In this document: piece after piece, positions 14,718 to 21,503 of the stretch
How the letters are laid out: every line of letters begins with the position of its first letter
Numbering within the stretch: the first letter of the stretch is position 1
Origin: a virus
DNA: 43,772 nt
Virus record (IMG/VR): IMGVR_UViG_3300028610_001612
Coordinates: 1 to 43,772 of that record
Direction: 5' to 3' (one strand)
Position numbers and translations under genes: made by a program
Notes under the pieces: model-generated
Database searches by the model: none
What the model was told of the DNA's origin: nothing
What the model saw: the letters and a program-made list of their open reading frames with translations, nothing else

Positions 14718-16652
14718 ATGGTAGGCCTTTTAGATTTAAGAGAAGTATATGTTAAAAGGGGTCGAGATTTTATAACTAAATTATTAGATAGCTATGTAAG
14801 TGTATCTGAAAATCTCGATGGATCAAATGTTTATATCCAAAAAAGTGATGGATATGGAAATGTTGGAAACGGAATAGATGTGTTCAAAAGGGATGATAGA
14901 GATCCATTGAATAAGGTTGATAGAGTATTGATGGTATATTATGAAAACATGATAAACCTTTTCAGTAATTTGGATAAGAGTATATTAAATCAAATACCTT
15001 CTGATTGGAGATTTGGATTTCAATATTTTGTAAGTACATCTCCAGCTAACATCAAATATGATCAAATACCAAAAAATAATTTGGTAATAACTCACATACT
15101 TGTCAAAAATAAAAGCAATAAAAATATAAAGATAATAGATGATTTTAAGACATTAAAGTTTTGGGCTGATATGTTTGATATAGATGGTCCACCGATATTT
15201 TTTACGGGTTATCTTAGAGAAAAACAGAAAGCAAAAATTTTGGATTATTTGGATACTCCTCTTGAAGCTTTGAAGGAAATGTTTGGAACAGATTCATTCA
15301 CAAAATATTTTTTACAGATAATAAATCCATCCTTAAAGAAAACATTTTTGAATGTTACAACTGAAAAACCCATAGATTCTATAGTATTTAAATTTCAGAC
15401 GGGCGATGGGGTATATTCTGCAAAATTTATAGATCCAATAATAATGTTTTCACATGCTAAGGAACCTAAAAAACCAGATGATACATATTCTATAATACTT
15501 TTAGATATATTAGAATATTTGACAAAATATCCTGAAAAATTGAATGTTGTTTTATCTAAAAGAAAACCAGATGAAAGATATTTAGAATTTATATCAAGTA
15601 TATTTAATGATTATGTTGAAGAAAATGCTTCAAAATATGAAAATATAGTTATTAATGTTCCAAGATTTGCAAAAAGAAAAGAATTTAACATAAATATAGA
15701 TTTAATATCTAACAATAAAACTAAAAAAATATTACAGAATGATATTTATAAAAATTTGTTTAAGATATTTGTATCATCGTTAAGAAAACTTCGAAGAAGA
15801 TCCAGTGATATTTTGACTCCACAAATAATTAAAAACATAAACGGTATAGTTCTTAAGATTAAAAAAATAACTGAGGTATCAGAAGTAAATGAGTTTAAAA
15901 CATTCAAAGAATACCTTAGTATTAAAGAACAAAACGAATTCTTGTATGAAAAAGAGGAAATCGAATATAAAGAACCTTTTGTAGAAGAAGTAAAATCTAA
16001 AATAAAAATAGTAGATTTAGAGAAAAAGGTATTGAATAAAAAGGAAGAACTAAAAGAAAAAGAAAAGGTTGCAATTGTTGATGGATATTTTCATCCTATA
16101 ACAAAATTTCATATCAATTACCTTAAAAGGGTACATATAAAAGCTAAAAAACCAATAGTATTAGCAATAATAGAAAAATCAAGTAAACAAAGGGGTTATA
16201 TCAAACCTGAAATATTAAAAAAGATGTTGGATGAAACTATTAAAAATGTAGATTTTATTTGTGATTATAAAATGTGTGATAATTCTTTGAATATTAAAAA
16301 GACATATGAAAAGGTTGCTGAAAAATACATACCAACTTCTGTATATACAGTGTTTCAAAGAATGAATGGTTATATGGCAGAAGTATACGGTAATAAATAT
16401 TTTAATAAGAAAGGATTTATTGTTCAAAATATAGATGAACGTGATAATGGAGATATAAGATCAAAGATGGCAATTGATACAGTTTTTATAGATGATATAG
16501 AAGGATTTAAAAATTTTACTCCTGAATATTTACATGGAATTTATAAAGAACTTAAAGAATCAACTGTTACTTTTGATGTTGAAACAATAGAGAAATTAAA
16601 AAAATGGCACAAGGTCGTTAAAGGAAGAAAAAAAGACAAACAACACAAATGA
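14718..16652 (+). CDS. Ligase-like and HxGH-type nucleotidyltransferase fusion
   Basis: 644 residues, two enzyme-like parts. The N-terminal 300 residues resemble a covalent nucleotidyltransferase (RNA/DNA ligase) fold: SENLDGSNVYIQ near residue 30 sits where ligase motif I (E-K-x-D-G) is expected, WRFGFQYF near 98, and DSIVFKF near 220 in the place of motif IV. However, Asn-32 replaces the catalytic lysine. A basic linker follows. From about residue 450, VAIVDGYFHPITKFHINYLK has the G-x-F-x-P-x-T-x-x-H signature of the NMN/cytidylyl-transferase superfamily, and NGDIRSKMA near 580 fits its second motif. It could act on NAD or RNA ends. It belongs to the late cassette and its stop overlaps the transglycosylase start. 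Confidence 0.6.
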   Translation: MVGLLDLREVYVKRGRDFITKLLDSYVSVSENLDGSNVYIQKSDGYGNVGNGIDVFKRDDRDPLNKVDRVLMVYYENMINLFSNLDKSILNQIPSDWRFGFQYFVSTSPANIKYDQIPKNNLVITHILVKNKSNKNIKIIDDFKTLKFWADMFDIDGPPIFFTGYLREKQKAKILDYLDTPLEALKEMFGTDSFTKYFLQIINPSLKKTFLNVTTEKPIDSIVFKFQTGDGVYSAKFIDPIIMFSHAKEPKKPDDTYSIILLDILEYLTKYPEKLNVVLSKRKPDERYLEFISSIFNDYVEENASKYENIVINVPRFAKRKEFNINIDLISNNKTKKILQNDIYKNLFKIFVSSLRKLRRRSSDILTPQIIKNINGIVLKIKKITEVSEVNEFKTFKEYLSIKEQNEFLYEKEEIEYKEPFVEEVKSKIKIVDLEKKVLNKKEELKEKEKVAIVDGYFHPITKFHINYLKRVHIKAKKPIVLAIIEKSSKQRGYIKPEILKKMLDETIKNVDFICDYKMCDNSLNIKKTYEKVAEKYIPTSVYTVFQRMNGYMAEVYGNKYFNKKGFIVQNIDERDNGDIRSKMAIDTVFIDDIEGFKNFTPEYLHGIYKELKESTVTFDVETIEKLKKWHKVVKGRKKDKQHK

Positions 16653-17650
16653 AATATCTATTAGAACATAATGAATATGTAGAGCAATCATTTTTAAATG
16701 AAGCTATCATAAATGAATCCTTAAAAGATGTTTATGATCATTTGAAGGTTGCGTATAAAATAGGTATTCGTGACAGAGGATCTTTGATGATACTTATAAA
16801 ATTTATTTTACACAAAAAAATGAAAGCTTCAAAGCTTAAAAAGTTTTTTGCAACAAAAAAAGATGATCCTAAGTTTAAAAAAGTTTTAAAAGATATAGGA
16901 CACTTAGAACTTGGTAAAGCTATAGATGATTTATTGGGTAAAACTAAAACTGAAAAGCAACAACATATTGTATTTAAAGCTATATTGACATATCTTATAG
17001 TTATGATATTGGTATTAAAACCAGATTTTATAGGTTTTGAAAAACAAGATTTAGATCATGTTGATAAGGATTTAGTTATAATGGTGAATGATATAGTTAG
17101 AGAGAAAACTGTTGATAAAATGAAAACAGTATCAACGAAAGAAATTAAAATTAATTTAGAAAAATCTATTAAATACATTGATACATTACCAATAGGAACT
17201 AAAAAGTTTTTGGATTATTTAGCATCTAGAGAATCTACTAATTTATGGGATACAAGTAATATTTATGGATATATTGGAAAATATCAAATGGGTGAAGCTG
17301 CTTTGTCTGATGTAGGTAGAAAAATAACAATAAAAGATTTTATAAAGAATCCAAGTATATGGCCAGAAAATGAACAGGATAAGGATGTTGTAAAATGGAT
17401 GAAACTTAATAAAAGAAGATTGAAATCATATATTAAAATATATGATGGTACAATAATAGATAGTATTAAAATAACTGAATCTGGAATATTGGCTGCTGCT
17501 CATTTAGCAGGAGCAAAAGGTGTTAAAAGATATTTAGATAATAATGGATTACCAGATAAAAAAGGTATAACAGATACTATCGATAAAAATGGTACAAAAC
17601 TTTCAGATTATATGAGAGATTTTGCAAATTATGAAATAGATTTAAAATAA
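16649..17650 (+). CDS. Capsid-targeted lytic transglycosylase
   Basis: 333 residues. The N-terminus MKYLLEHNEY matches the shared Phe/Tyr-10 signature and is followed by FLNEA and INES, possible prohead protease sites. Residues about 20-190 are helical and basic with one hydrophobic segment (AILTYLIVMILVLK). From about 185 the lysozyme-like domain begins: ASRESTNLWDTSN supplies the catalytic Glu region, then GYIGKYQMGEAAL, SGILAAAHLAGAKGVKRYL and NGTKLSDYM. This is the form of goose-type/SLT phage muramidases, which cleave peptidoglycan. The N-terminal signature plus a late transcript suggest it is packaged and ejected to open the host wall, rather than acting as the lysis enzyme. The latter remains possible because no other endolysin lies in the window. 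Confidence 0.75.
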   Translation: MKYLLEHNEYVEQSFLNEAIINESLKDVYDHLKVAYKIGIRDRGSLMILIKFILHKKMKASKLKKFFATKKDDPKFKKVLKDIGHLELGKAIDDLLGKTKTEKQQHIVFKAILTYLIVMILVLKPDFIGFEKQDLDHVDKDLVIMVNDIVREKTVDKMKTVSTKEIKINLEKSIKYIDTLPIGTKKFLDYLASRESTNLWDTSNIYGYIGKYQMGEAALSDVGRKITIKDFIKNPSIWPENEQDKDVVKWMKLNKRRLKSYIKIYDGTIIDSIKITESGILAAAHLAGAKGVKRYLDNNGLPDKKGITDTIDKNGTKLSDYMRDFANYEIDLK

Positions 17651-17659
17651 ATATATTAG

Positions 17660-17953
17660 ATGAAACATATTAAATCAATAAATGAATTTTCTCCTTTAAA
17701 TATTTCACTTTCAGAAAATGAATATGAAACATTGTTAAAGGGTGATGTTGTTGAAGTAAGCATATCTAAACCTGGAAGTGATACGTTTAGAATATCACTG
17801 AAACCAAATTCTAATGCAACTATCATATTAAGTAGAAAAGAATTTATCGATTTATCTAATGGTAGAATTGTAGATAAAGGTAATATTAATTTAGCTTTAC
17901 AGGACATTGGTTTAGATAGAATTAAAATGTTAAGAAAAAAATATAAAGTATAA
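17660..17953 (+). CDS. Small protein with capsid-targeting-like N-terminus
   Basis: 97 residues. It begins MKHIKSINEF (Phe at position 10) followed by LSEN, a hydrophobic-x-Glu site. The rest looks like a small beta-rich domain (DVVEVSISKPGSDTFRISLK) and a basic C-terminal helix (DRIKMLRKKYKV). It sits 9 nt after the transglycosylase gene and abuts the next gene. Probable minor internal head protein. No family recognised. Confidence 0.55.
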   Translation: MKHIKSINEFSPLNISLSENEYETLLKGDVVEVSISKPGSDTFRISLKPNSNATIILSRKEFIDLSNGRIVDKGNINLALQDIGLDRIKMLRKKYKV

Positions 17954-18196
17954 ATGGATTATTTATTAGAATATGATGAATTTATGAATGAAAATGTAGC
18001 TACAACGATATTAAACTTGAATTTTAAAATTGAAAAAAAAGGTGGTAAACACGTACTTAAAAGAGATAAAGTTTTCAAAAAACATGGAATAGAATATATT
18101 GGACATTTAAAAACTTTAAATCTTGCAAGTAAGGATATAAAGGTACAAAAGGATGTGTTAAAAGATCTTTTAGCGATTGATTTGAGTAAAAATTGA
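17954..18196 (+). CDS. Small protein with capsid-targeting-like N-terminus
   Basis: 80 residues. It begins MDYLLEYDEF (Phe at position 10) followed by MNEN, a likely protease site. The body is basic (KIEKKGGKHVLKRDKVFKKH) with a helical end. Its ATG follows directly on the stop codon of the previous gene, so the two are probably translated together. By inference a packaged, perhaps DNA-binding protein. Confidence 0.55.
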   Translation: MDYLLEYDEFMNENVATTILNLNFKIEKKGGKHVLKRDKVFKKHGIEYIGHLKTLNLASKDIKVQKDVLKDLLAIDLSKN

Positions 18197-18204
18197 ATAC
18201 TATT

Positions 18205-18600
18205 ATGATATTAAGTTATGAATTATTTGAAAAAGCAAAAAGTATAGCACAACAGAGGTTGTTTGGTATGGCATGGGGTGTTAGAAAGGGAAGTGTAGAA
18301 CGAAACAAAGTTACTAAACAGGTTTTACAATTAGCAGATAGTGATATAACAGATAAGGAATTGAAAGATTTCGCTAAAACTAAACATGATGACATAGAGG
18401 AAAATGTAACAGGACATAATACTCCTGGAATGGGAGCAGTAATACTTCCTGATGGAGCTAATACAGGTTCTGGGGATTTTCCATTCATTTTGGATTTCGA
18501 TAAGAAAAAAAAGAAAAAACTTAAAAAAATTCTATCAATAAAGGATTTTTTCAAATTAAAATATAGTAACAAAGATGAAATTCGCTCTACAGGAGCATGA
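18205..18600 (+). CDS. DUF3008-type phage protein
   Basis: 131 residues from the ATG giving MILSYELFEKAK; an upstream in-frame TTG was rejected. AKSIAQQRLFGMAWGVRKGS near residue 9 is the mark of the DUF3008 group (S-K-x-Q-Q-R-F-x-G-M), and ITDKELKDFAKTKHDDIEEN fits its second part. These small proteins are common in T4-like phages, often beside head genes, with unknown role. A Gly-rich loop and a very basic segment (DFDKKKKKKLKKILS) follow. Phe at position 8 is a loose match to the shared N-terminal signature. Its stop codon abuts a late-class promoter. Confidence 0.65.
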   Translation: MILSYELFEKAKSIAQQRLFGMAWGVRKGSVERNKVTKQVLQLADSDITDKELKDFAKTKHDDIEENVTGHNTPGMGAVILPDGANTGSGDFPFILDFDKKKKKKLKKILSIKDFFKLKYSNKDEIRSTGA

Positions 18601-18615
18601 TATATATAAAAAATA
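18599..18615 (+). promoter_or_regulatory. Candidate late promoter (TATATAA class)
   Basis: GATATATATAAAAAATA overlaps the stop of the DUF3008-type gene and lies about 31 nt before the ATG at 18632, supporting that ATG over an in-frame one at 18575 inside the previous gene. Confidence 0.45.
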
Positions 18616-18631
18616 CAAAAAAATTAAGAAT

Positions 18632-19171
18632 ATGGAATATGTAATGACATTCGAAGAATTCGAAGAAAAACTAAGAGAAGACGAAGCTATGAATGAATCT
18701 CATAGCCCTGGAGATAAAGTAAGTACTCCTAAAGGAAACGGTACCATTATAGAATGGGATGAAGAAAAAGAAGCACATAAAGTACAACTTGATGAAGGTG
18801 AAGATAAGTTTGAATTTTTTAAAGATGATGAATTAACTCCAGTAGCTGAGGAATATAAACCATTTGAATTGGGAGCAACAGTTGAAACTGAAAAAGGAAA
18901 TGGTGAAGTTGTTTCTTTTGATGAAATAGAAAAAGTTTATAAGATTCAATTATCAGAAGGAAATGTCGAAGATTTTCCAGCAGATGATGTAAAAGAATTT
19001 GTAAATGAATCACATTTGGAACCAGGATGTAAAGTAACTACTCCTAAAGGAGCTGGTCAAGTTATTTCATGGAATGATATTAAAGAAGAATATACTGTTC
19101 AATTAGATGACGGTGGAGATCCTGAACAATTTAAAGATGCAGATATAACAAAAATCGCAGTAAATCCGTAA
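18632..19171 (+). CDS. Triple SH3/KOW-like repeat protein, capsid-targeting-like N-terminus
   Basis: 179 residues from ATG 18632. It begins MEYVMTFEEF (Phe at position 10), then AMNES, a good hydrophobic-x-Glu site. Three tandem repeats of about 50 residues follow, each of the form G-x-x-V-x-T-P-K-G-x-G-x-V then YxVQL-x-x-G and an acidic D-x-x-x: PGDKVSTPKGNGTIIEW, LGATVETEKGNGEVVSF, PGCKVTTPKGAGQVISW. This is the layout of small beta-barrel SH3/KOW or Tudor-like domains, which bind proteins or nucleic acid. Very acidic overall. A terminator follows 30 nt later, closing the late cassette. Confidence 0.6.
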   Translation: MEYVMTFEEFEEKLREDEAMNESHSPGDKVSTPKGNGTIIEWDEEKEAHKVQLDEGEDKFEFFKDDELTPVAEEYKPFELGATVETEKGNGEVVSFDEIEKVYKIQLSEGNVEDFPADDVKEFVNESHLEPGCKVTTPKGAGQVISWNDIKEEYTVQLDDGGDPEQFKDADITKIAVNP

Positions 19172-19200
19172 GAAATTAATTTTCTGTTAAACATATTTGA

Positions 19201-19225
19201 AAGCCTCTTTTTAAGGGGCTTTTTT
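19201..19225 (+). terminator. Intrinsic terminator after the late cassette
   Basis: AAGCCTC (19201-19207) pairs with GGGGCTT (19215-19221), one T-G wobble, loop TTTTTAA, followed by TTTTT. It separates the late cassette from the next early-class promoter. Confidence 0.8.
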
Positions 19226-19236
19226 AGGCTTTCTTG

Positions 19237-19263
19237 AAACAATTCACATACCGAAAATATAAT
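19237..19263 (+). promoter_or_regulatory. AAAC-N17-TATAAT promoter P4
   Basis: TTGAAAC with AAAC at 19237-19240, 17 nt, then TATAAT at 19258-19263. It would drive the small ORF, dUTPase, polymerase N-part and ribonucleotide reductase. Confidence 0.7.
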
Positions 19264-19286
19264 TTAAAATCCAAAATTACGTAAAT

Positions 19287-19460
19287 ATGAAGACAATTCA
19301 AAAAAAATCAAGTATAAAAAGGGTCTCAAATGAAGATGCTGATAAGCTTGTAAAAAATGATGGTTGGATGTACGTACCCAAATCAGTGTGGAAAACACAA
19401 AGTAGGGATCTTACCCCAAAGAAAGAAAAAACTAAGAAAATTAAAAAAATTAATCAATAA
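19287..19460 (+). CDS. Small conserved phage protein with GW-YVPKSxWK motif
   Basis: 57 residues, in a different frame from its neighbours. SIKRVSNEDADKLVKNDGW then MYVPKSVWK follows a form I know from small T4-like phage proteins (R-V-x-x-x-x-A-x-x-L-V-x-x-G-W-x-Y-x-x-K-x-x-W-K). The C-terminus is Lys-rich (KKEKTKKIKKINQ). The ATG lies 23 nt after the -10 box of P4 and is its first gene. The stop precedes the dUTPase ATG by 16 nt. Function unknown; the motif makes it a real gene despite its size. Confidence 0.65.
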   Translation: MKTIQKKSSIKRVSNEDADKLVKNDGWMYVPKSVWKTQSRDLTPKKEKTKKIKKINQ

Positions 19461-19476
19461 AAAATTAAATTTAAGT

Positions 19477-20049
19477 ATGAAAATATCTAAAATTAGGGAT
19501 GTAAAAACTCCTAACAGGGGAACTGCTAACAGTGCAGGTATCGATTTTTATGTTCCAACATTTAACGAACAGTTTGTAAAAGATTTTAATTCTAAAAATC
19601 CAGGAATAGAATTTAAAATTGATCTTTTAGAAAGAAAATTCACATTACAACCAAAAAGAAGAGTTCTTATACCATCTGGTATAAAAGTTAATTTAACAAC
19701 AGTTAATAAGTTAAAACAATTTGGAAACATGGGACAACCTTTAATGGATTTTAATCATCAAATAAATGGTATAGCTCTTATTGCATTTAACAAATCTGGT
19801 ATATCAACCAAAAAGGGTGTAGATATTCTAGCATGTGTTGTTGATGAAGATTATCAGGGTGAAGTTCATCTAAGTTTATTGAATACAGGTTATGAACCAA
19901 TAGATTTACATGAAGGTGATAAGGTTGTTCAATTCATATTGATTCCAGTAATATACGATTACATTGATGTAGTAGATGAAATTGATTTATATGAAAGTAA
20001 AAGTGAAAGAGGTCCATCAGGATTTGGTGAAGGAACAGGAAATAATTAA
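19477..20049 (+). CDS. dut: dUTPase
   Basis: 190 residues from ATG 19477; an upstream in-frame start overlaps the small gene before it and was rejected. All five trimeric dUTPase motifs can be traced: I AGIDFYVP, II NKSG in place of the usual RSS, III VVDEDYQGE with the catalytic Asp and Tyr, IV GDKVVQFIL, V RGPSGFGEGTG. About 40 residues are inserted between motifs I and II (VKDFNSKNPGIEFKIDLLER). It hydrolyses dUTP to dUMP, keeping uracil out of DNA and feeding dTMP synthesis. Expressed with polymerase and reductase. Confidence 0.88.
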   Translation: MKISKIRDVKTPNRGTANSAGIDFYVPTFNEQFVKDFNSKNPGIEFKIDLLERKFTLQPKRRVLIPSGIKVNLTTVNKLKQFGNMGQPLMDFNHQINGIALIAFNKSGISTKKGVDILACVVDEDYQGEVHLSLLNTGYEPIDLHEGDKVVQFILIPVIYDYIDVVDEIDLYESKSERGPSGFGEGTGNN

Positions 20050-20069
20050 ACATTTTAAATAATAAACAT

Positions 20070-21488
20070 ATGCTATTAGATGTAGATAGTGATAATAACA
20101 AAATTTTTGTATCTTACTATAATAAAGAAGGTACAGTTTCATTTAAAGAATTTAATACTCCTTTATGGTCGTGGTATGTCTGTGGAGAAAGGGATTACAA
20201 TAAACACAGTAAAATCAGAAATTGGGATGGTAGAGCTGTGAAGAAGGTTCCAAGTAAATATTTCAACAAATTAGCCATGATTGAATTTCTACATAATCTT
20301 CCTGAAAAAGATCAGAAAGAAATTTTCGAACCTCATTTCCCTAAAGTATATTTTGTTGATATTGAGACAGAAGTAACTGATGGATTTCCACATCCAGAAC
20401 AAGCAAACAATAAAGTAACATCTATAGCAATATCAACACCAAATAAAGAAGTCATAGTTTTGGCCATAAAGGATATTAATTTTAAAGAAAAAGAAAGAAT
20501 AGGTGAAAGAATAAACAAATATTTAGAAAGTGTTGATGAAAATTTTAAATTTGTATTTCAATATTTTAAAACTGAATATGATATGATGTATACTTTCATA
20601 CATAAATTTTTACCAAAGTTTCCAATGGTTACTGGTTGGAATTTCATAAAATTTGATTGGTTATACATAGTCAATAGATGTAAACATTTGGGAATAGATC
20701 CAAGACAGGCATCACCAACAGAAAAATTAAGAAAGGATGATTATATACCATGTCATATAGGAATGTTAGATTATATGGATATGTATAGAAAATGGGATAG
20801 AACTGTTGATGTTAAAGAAAATTTTAAATTGGATACAGCAGCAAACGCAGTATTGGGTTTAAAGAAAGTAAAATACAACGGAACATTACAGGATTTGTAT
20901 GAAAAAGATTATGAAAAATTCATATTTTATAATGCAATTGATACGATATTGGTTCAATTAATACATGAAAAACTTAGAACTATGGAAATAGTTTTGACAT
21001 TATCTAATATGTGTATGATTAGTTTGTATAAAGCTGAATCACCTGTAACGATTACTGAATCACTTTTACTTAGAAAATTCTTGGATAGAGGATTAGTAAT
21101 GGCTAGAGACTTTACAGATCAAGCACAACAGGGTAAAAAGGAACAGTATACAGGAGCATACGTAAAACAACCAATTGTTGGAATGCATATAGGAGTTGCA
21201 TGTTTTGATTTTGCATCCCTATACCCTTCAATAATGAGACAGTTTAATGTATCTCCAGAATCATTTCTTAAAAAAGTTCATCCTTCAAAGGAAAAAGAAG
21301 AAAGAGAAGCAAATCCTACAAAAATTGTTTCTTGTACTGGTGCAGTATATGAAAAAGAAGCTTCTATACTTAAAAACATTTTGGATGAATTATATGCAAA
21401 CAGAAAATCATACAAGAAAATTAGTTTTTCGTATGAATTAGAAGTTGATAAAATTGAGCATATAATTGAAAGGAAGAAAAAAGAATAA
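20070..21488 (+). CDS. 43A: DNA polymerase gp43, N-terminal part (exonuclease and palm motif A)
   Basis: 472 residues of a family B polymerase. Exo I is YFVDIETEV near residue 95, Exo II GWNFIKFDW near 189, Exo III YNAIDTIL near 287, and palm motif A CFDFASLYPSIM near 378. It stops in the fingers, after LDELYANRKSYKKI, with a charged helical end (DKIEHIIERKKKE). Motifs B and C are missing and lie in a separate gene at 28.4 kb. The two parts sum to 864 residues, against 898 in T4 gp43, so together they make a full enzyme. The end is a normal stop followed by the reductase gene, with no sign of intron or intein. Confidence 0.9.
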   Translation: MLLDVDSDNNKIFVSYYNKEGTVSFKEFNTPLWSWYVCGERDYNKHSKIRNWDGRAVKKVPSKYFNKLAMIEFLHNLPEKDQKEIFEPHFPKVYFVDIETEVTDGFPHPEQANNKVTSIAISTPNKEVIVLAIKDINFKEKERIGERINKYLESVDENFKFVFQYFKTEYDMMYTFIHKFLPKFPMVTGWNFIKFDWLYIVNRCKHLGIDPRQASPTEKLRKDDYIPCHIGMLDYMDMYRKWDRTVDVKENFKLDTAANAVLGLKKVKYNGTLQDLYEKDYEKFIFYNAIDTILVQLIHEKLRTMEIVLTLSNMCMISLYKAESPVTITESLLLRKFLDRGLVMARDFTDQAQQGKKEQYTGAYVKQPIVGMHIGVACFDFASLYPSIMRQFNVSPESFLKKVHPSKEKEEREANPTKIVSCTGAVYEKEASILKNILDELYANRKSYKKISFSYELEVDKIEHIIERKKKE

Positions 21489-21503
21489 AAATAAAACATT
21501 TAG

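Noticed and set aside
19357-19476. 40-residue N-terminal extension of the dUTPase
   Set aside because: It overlaps a recognisable small gene in another frame and is a Lys-rich sequence unlike dUTPase; ATG 19477 gives a normal start.
21247-21441. 64-codon open frame inside the polymerase N-part
   Set aside because: Shadow of the polymerase frame, Lys/Leu-rich, no independent start context.
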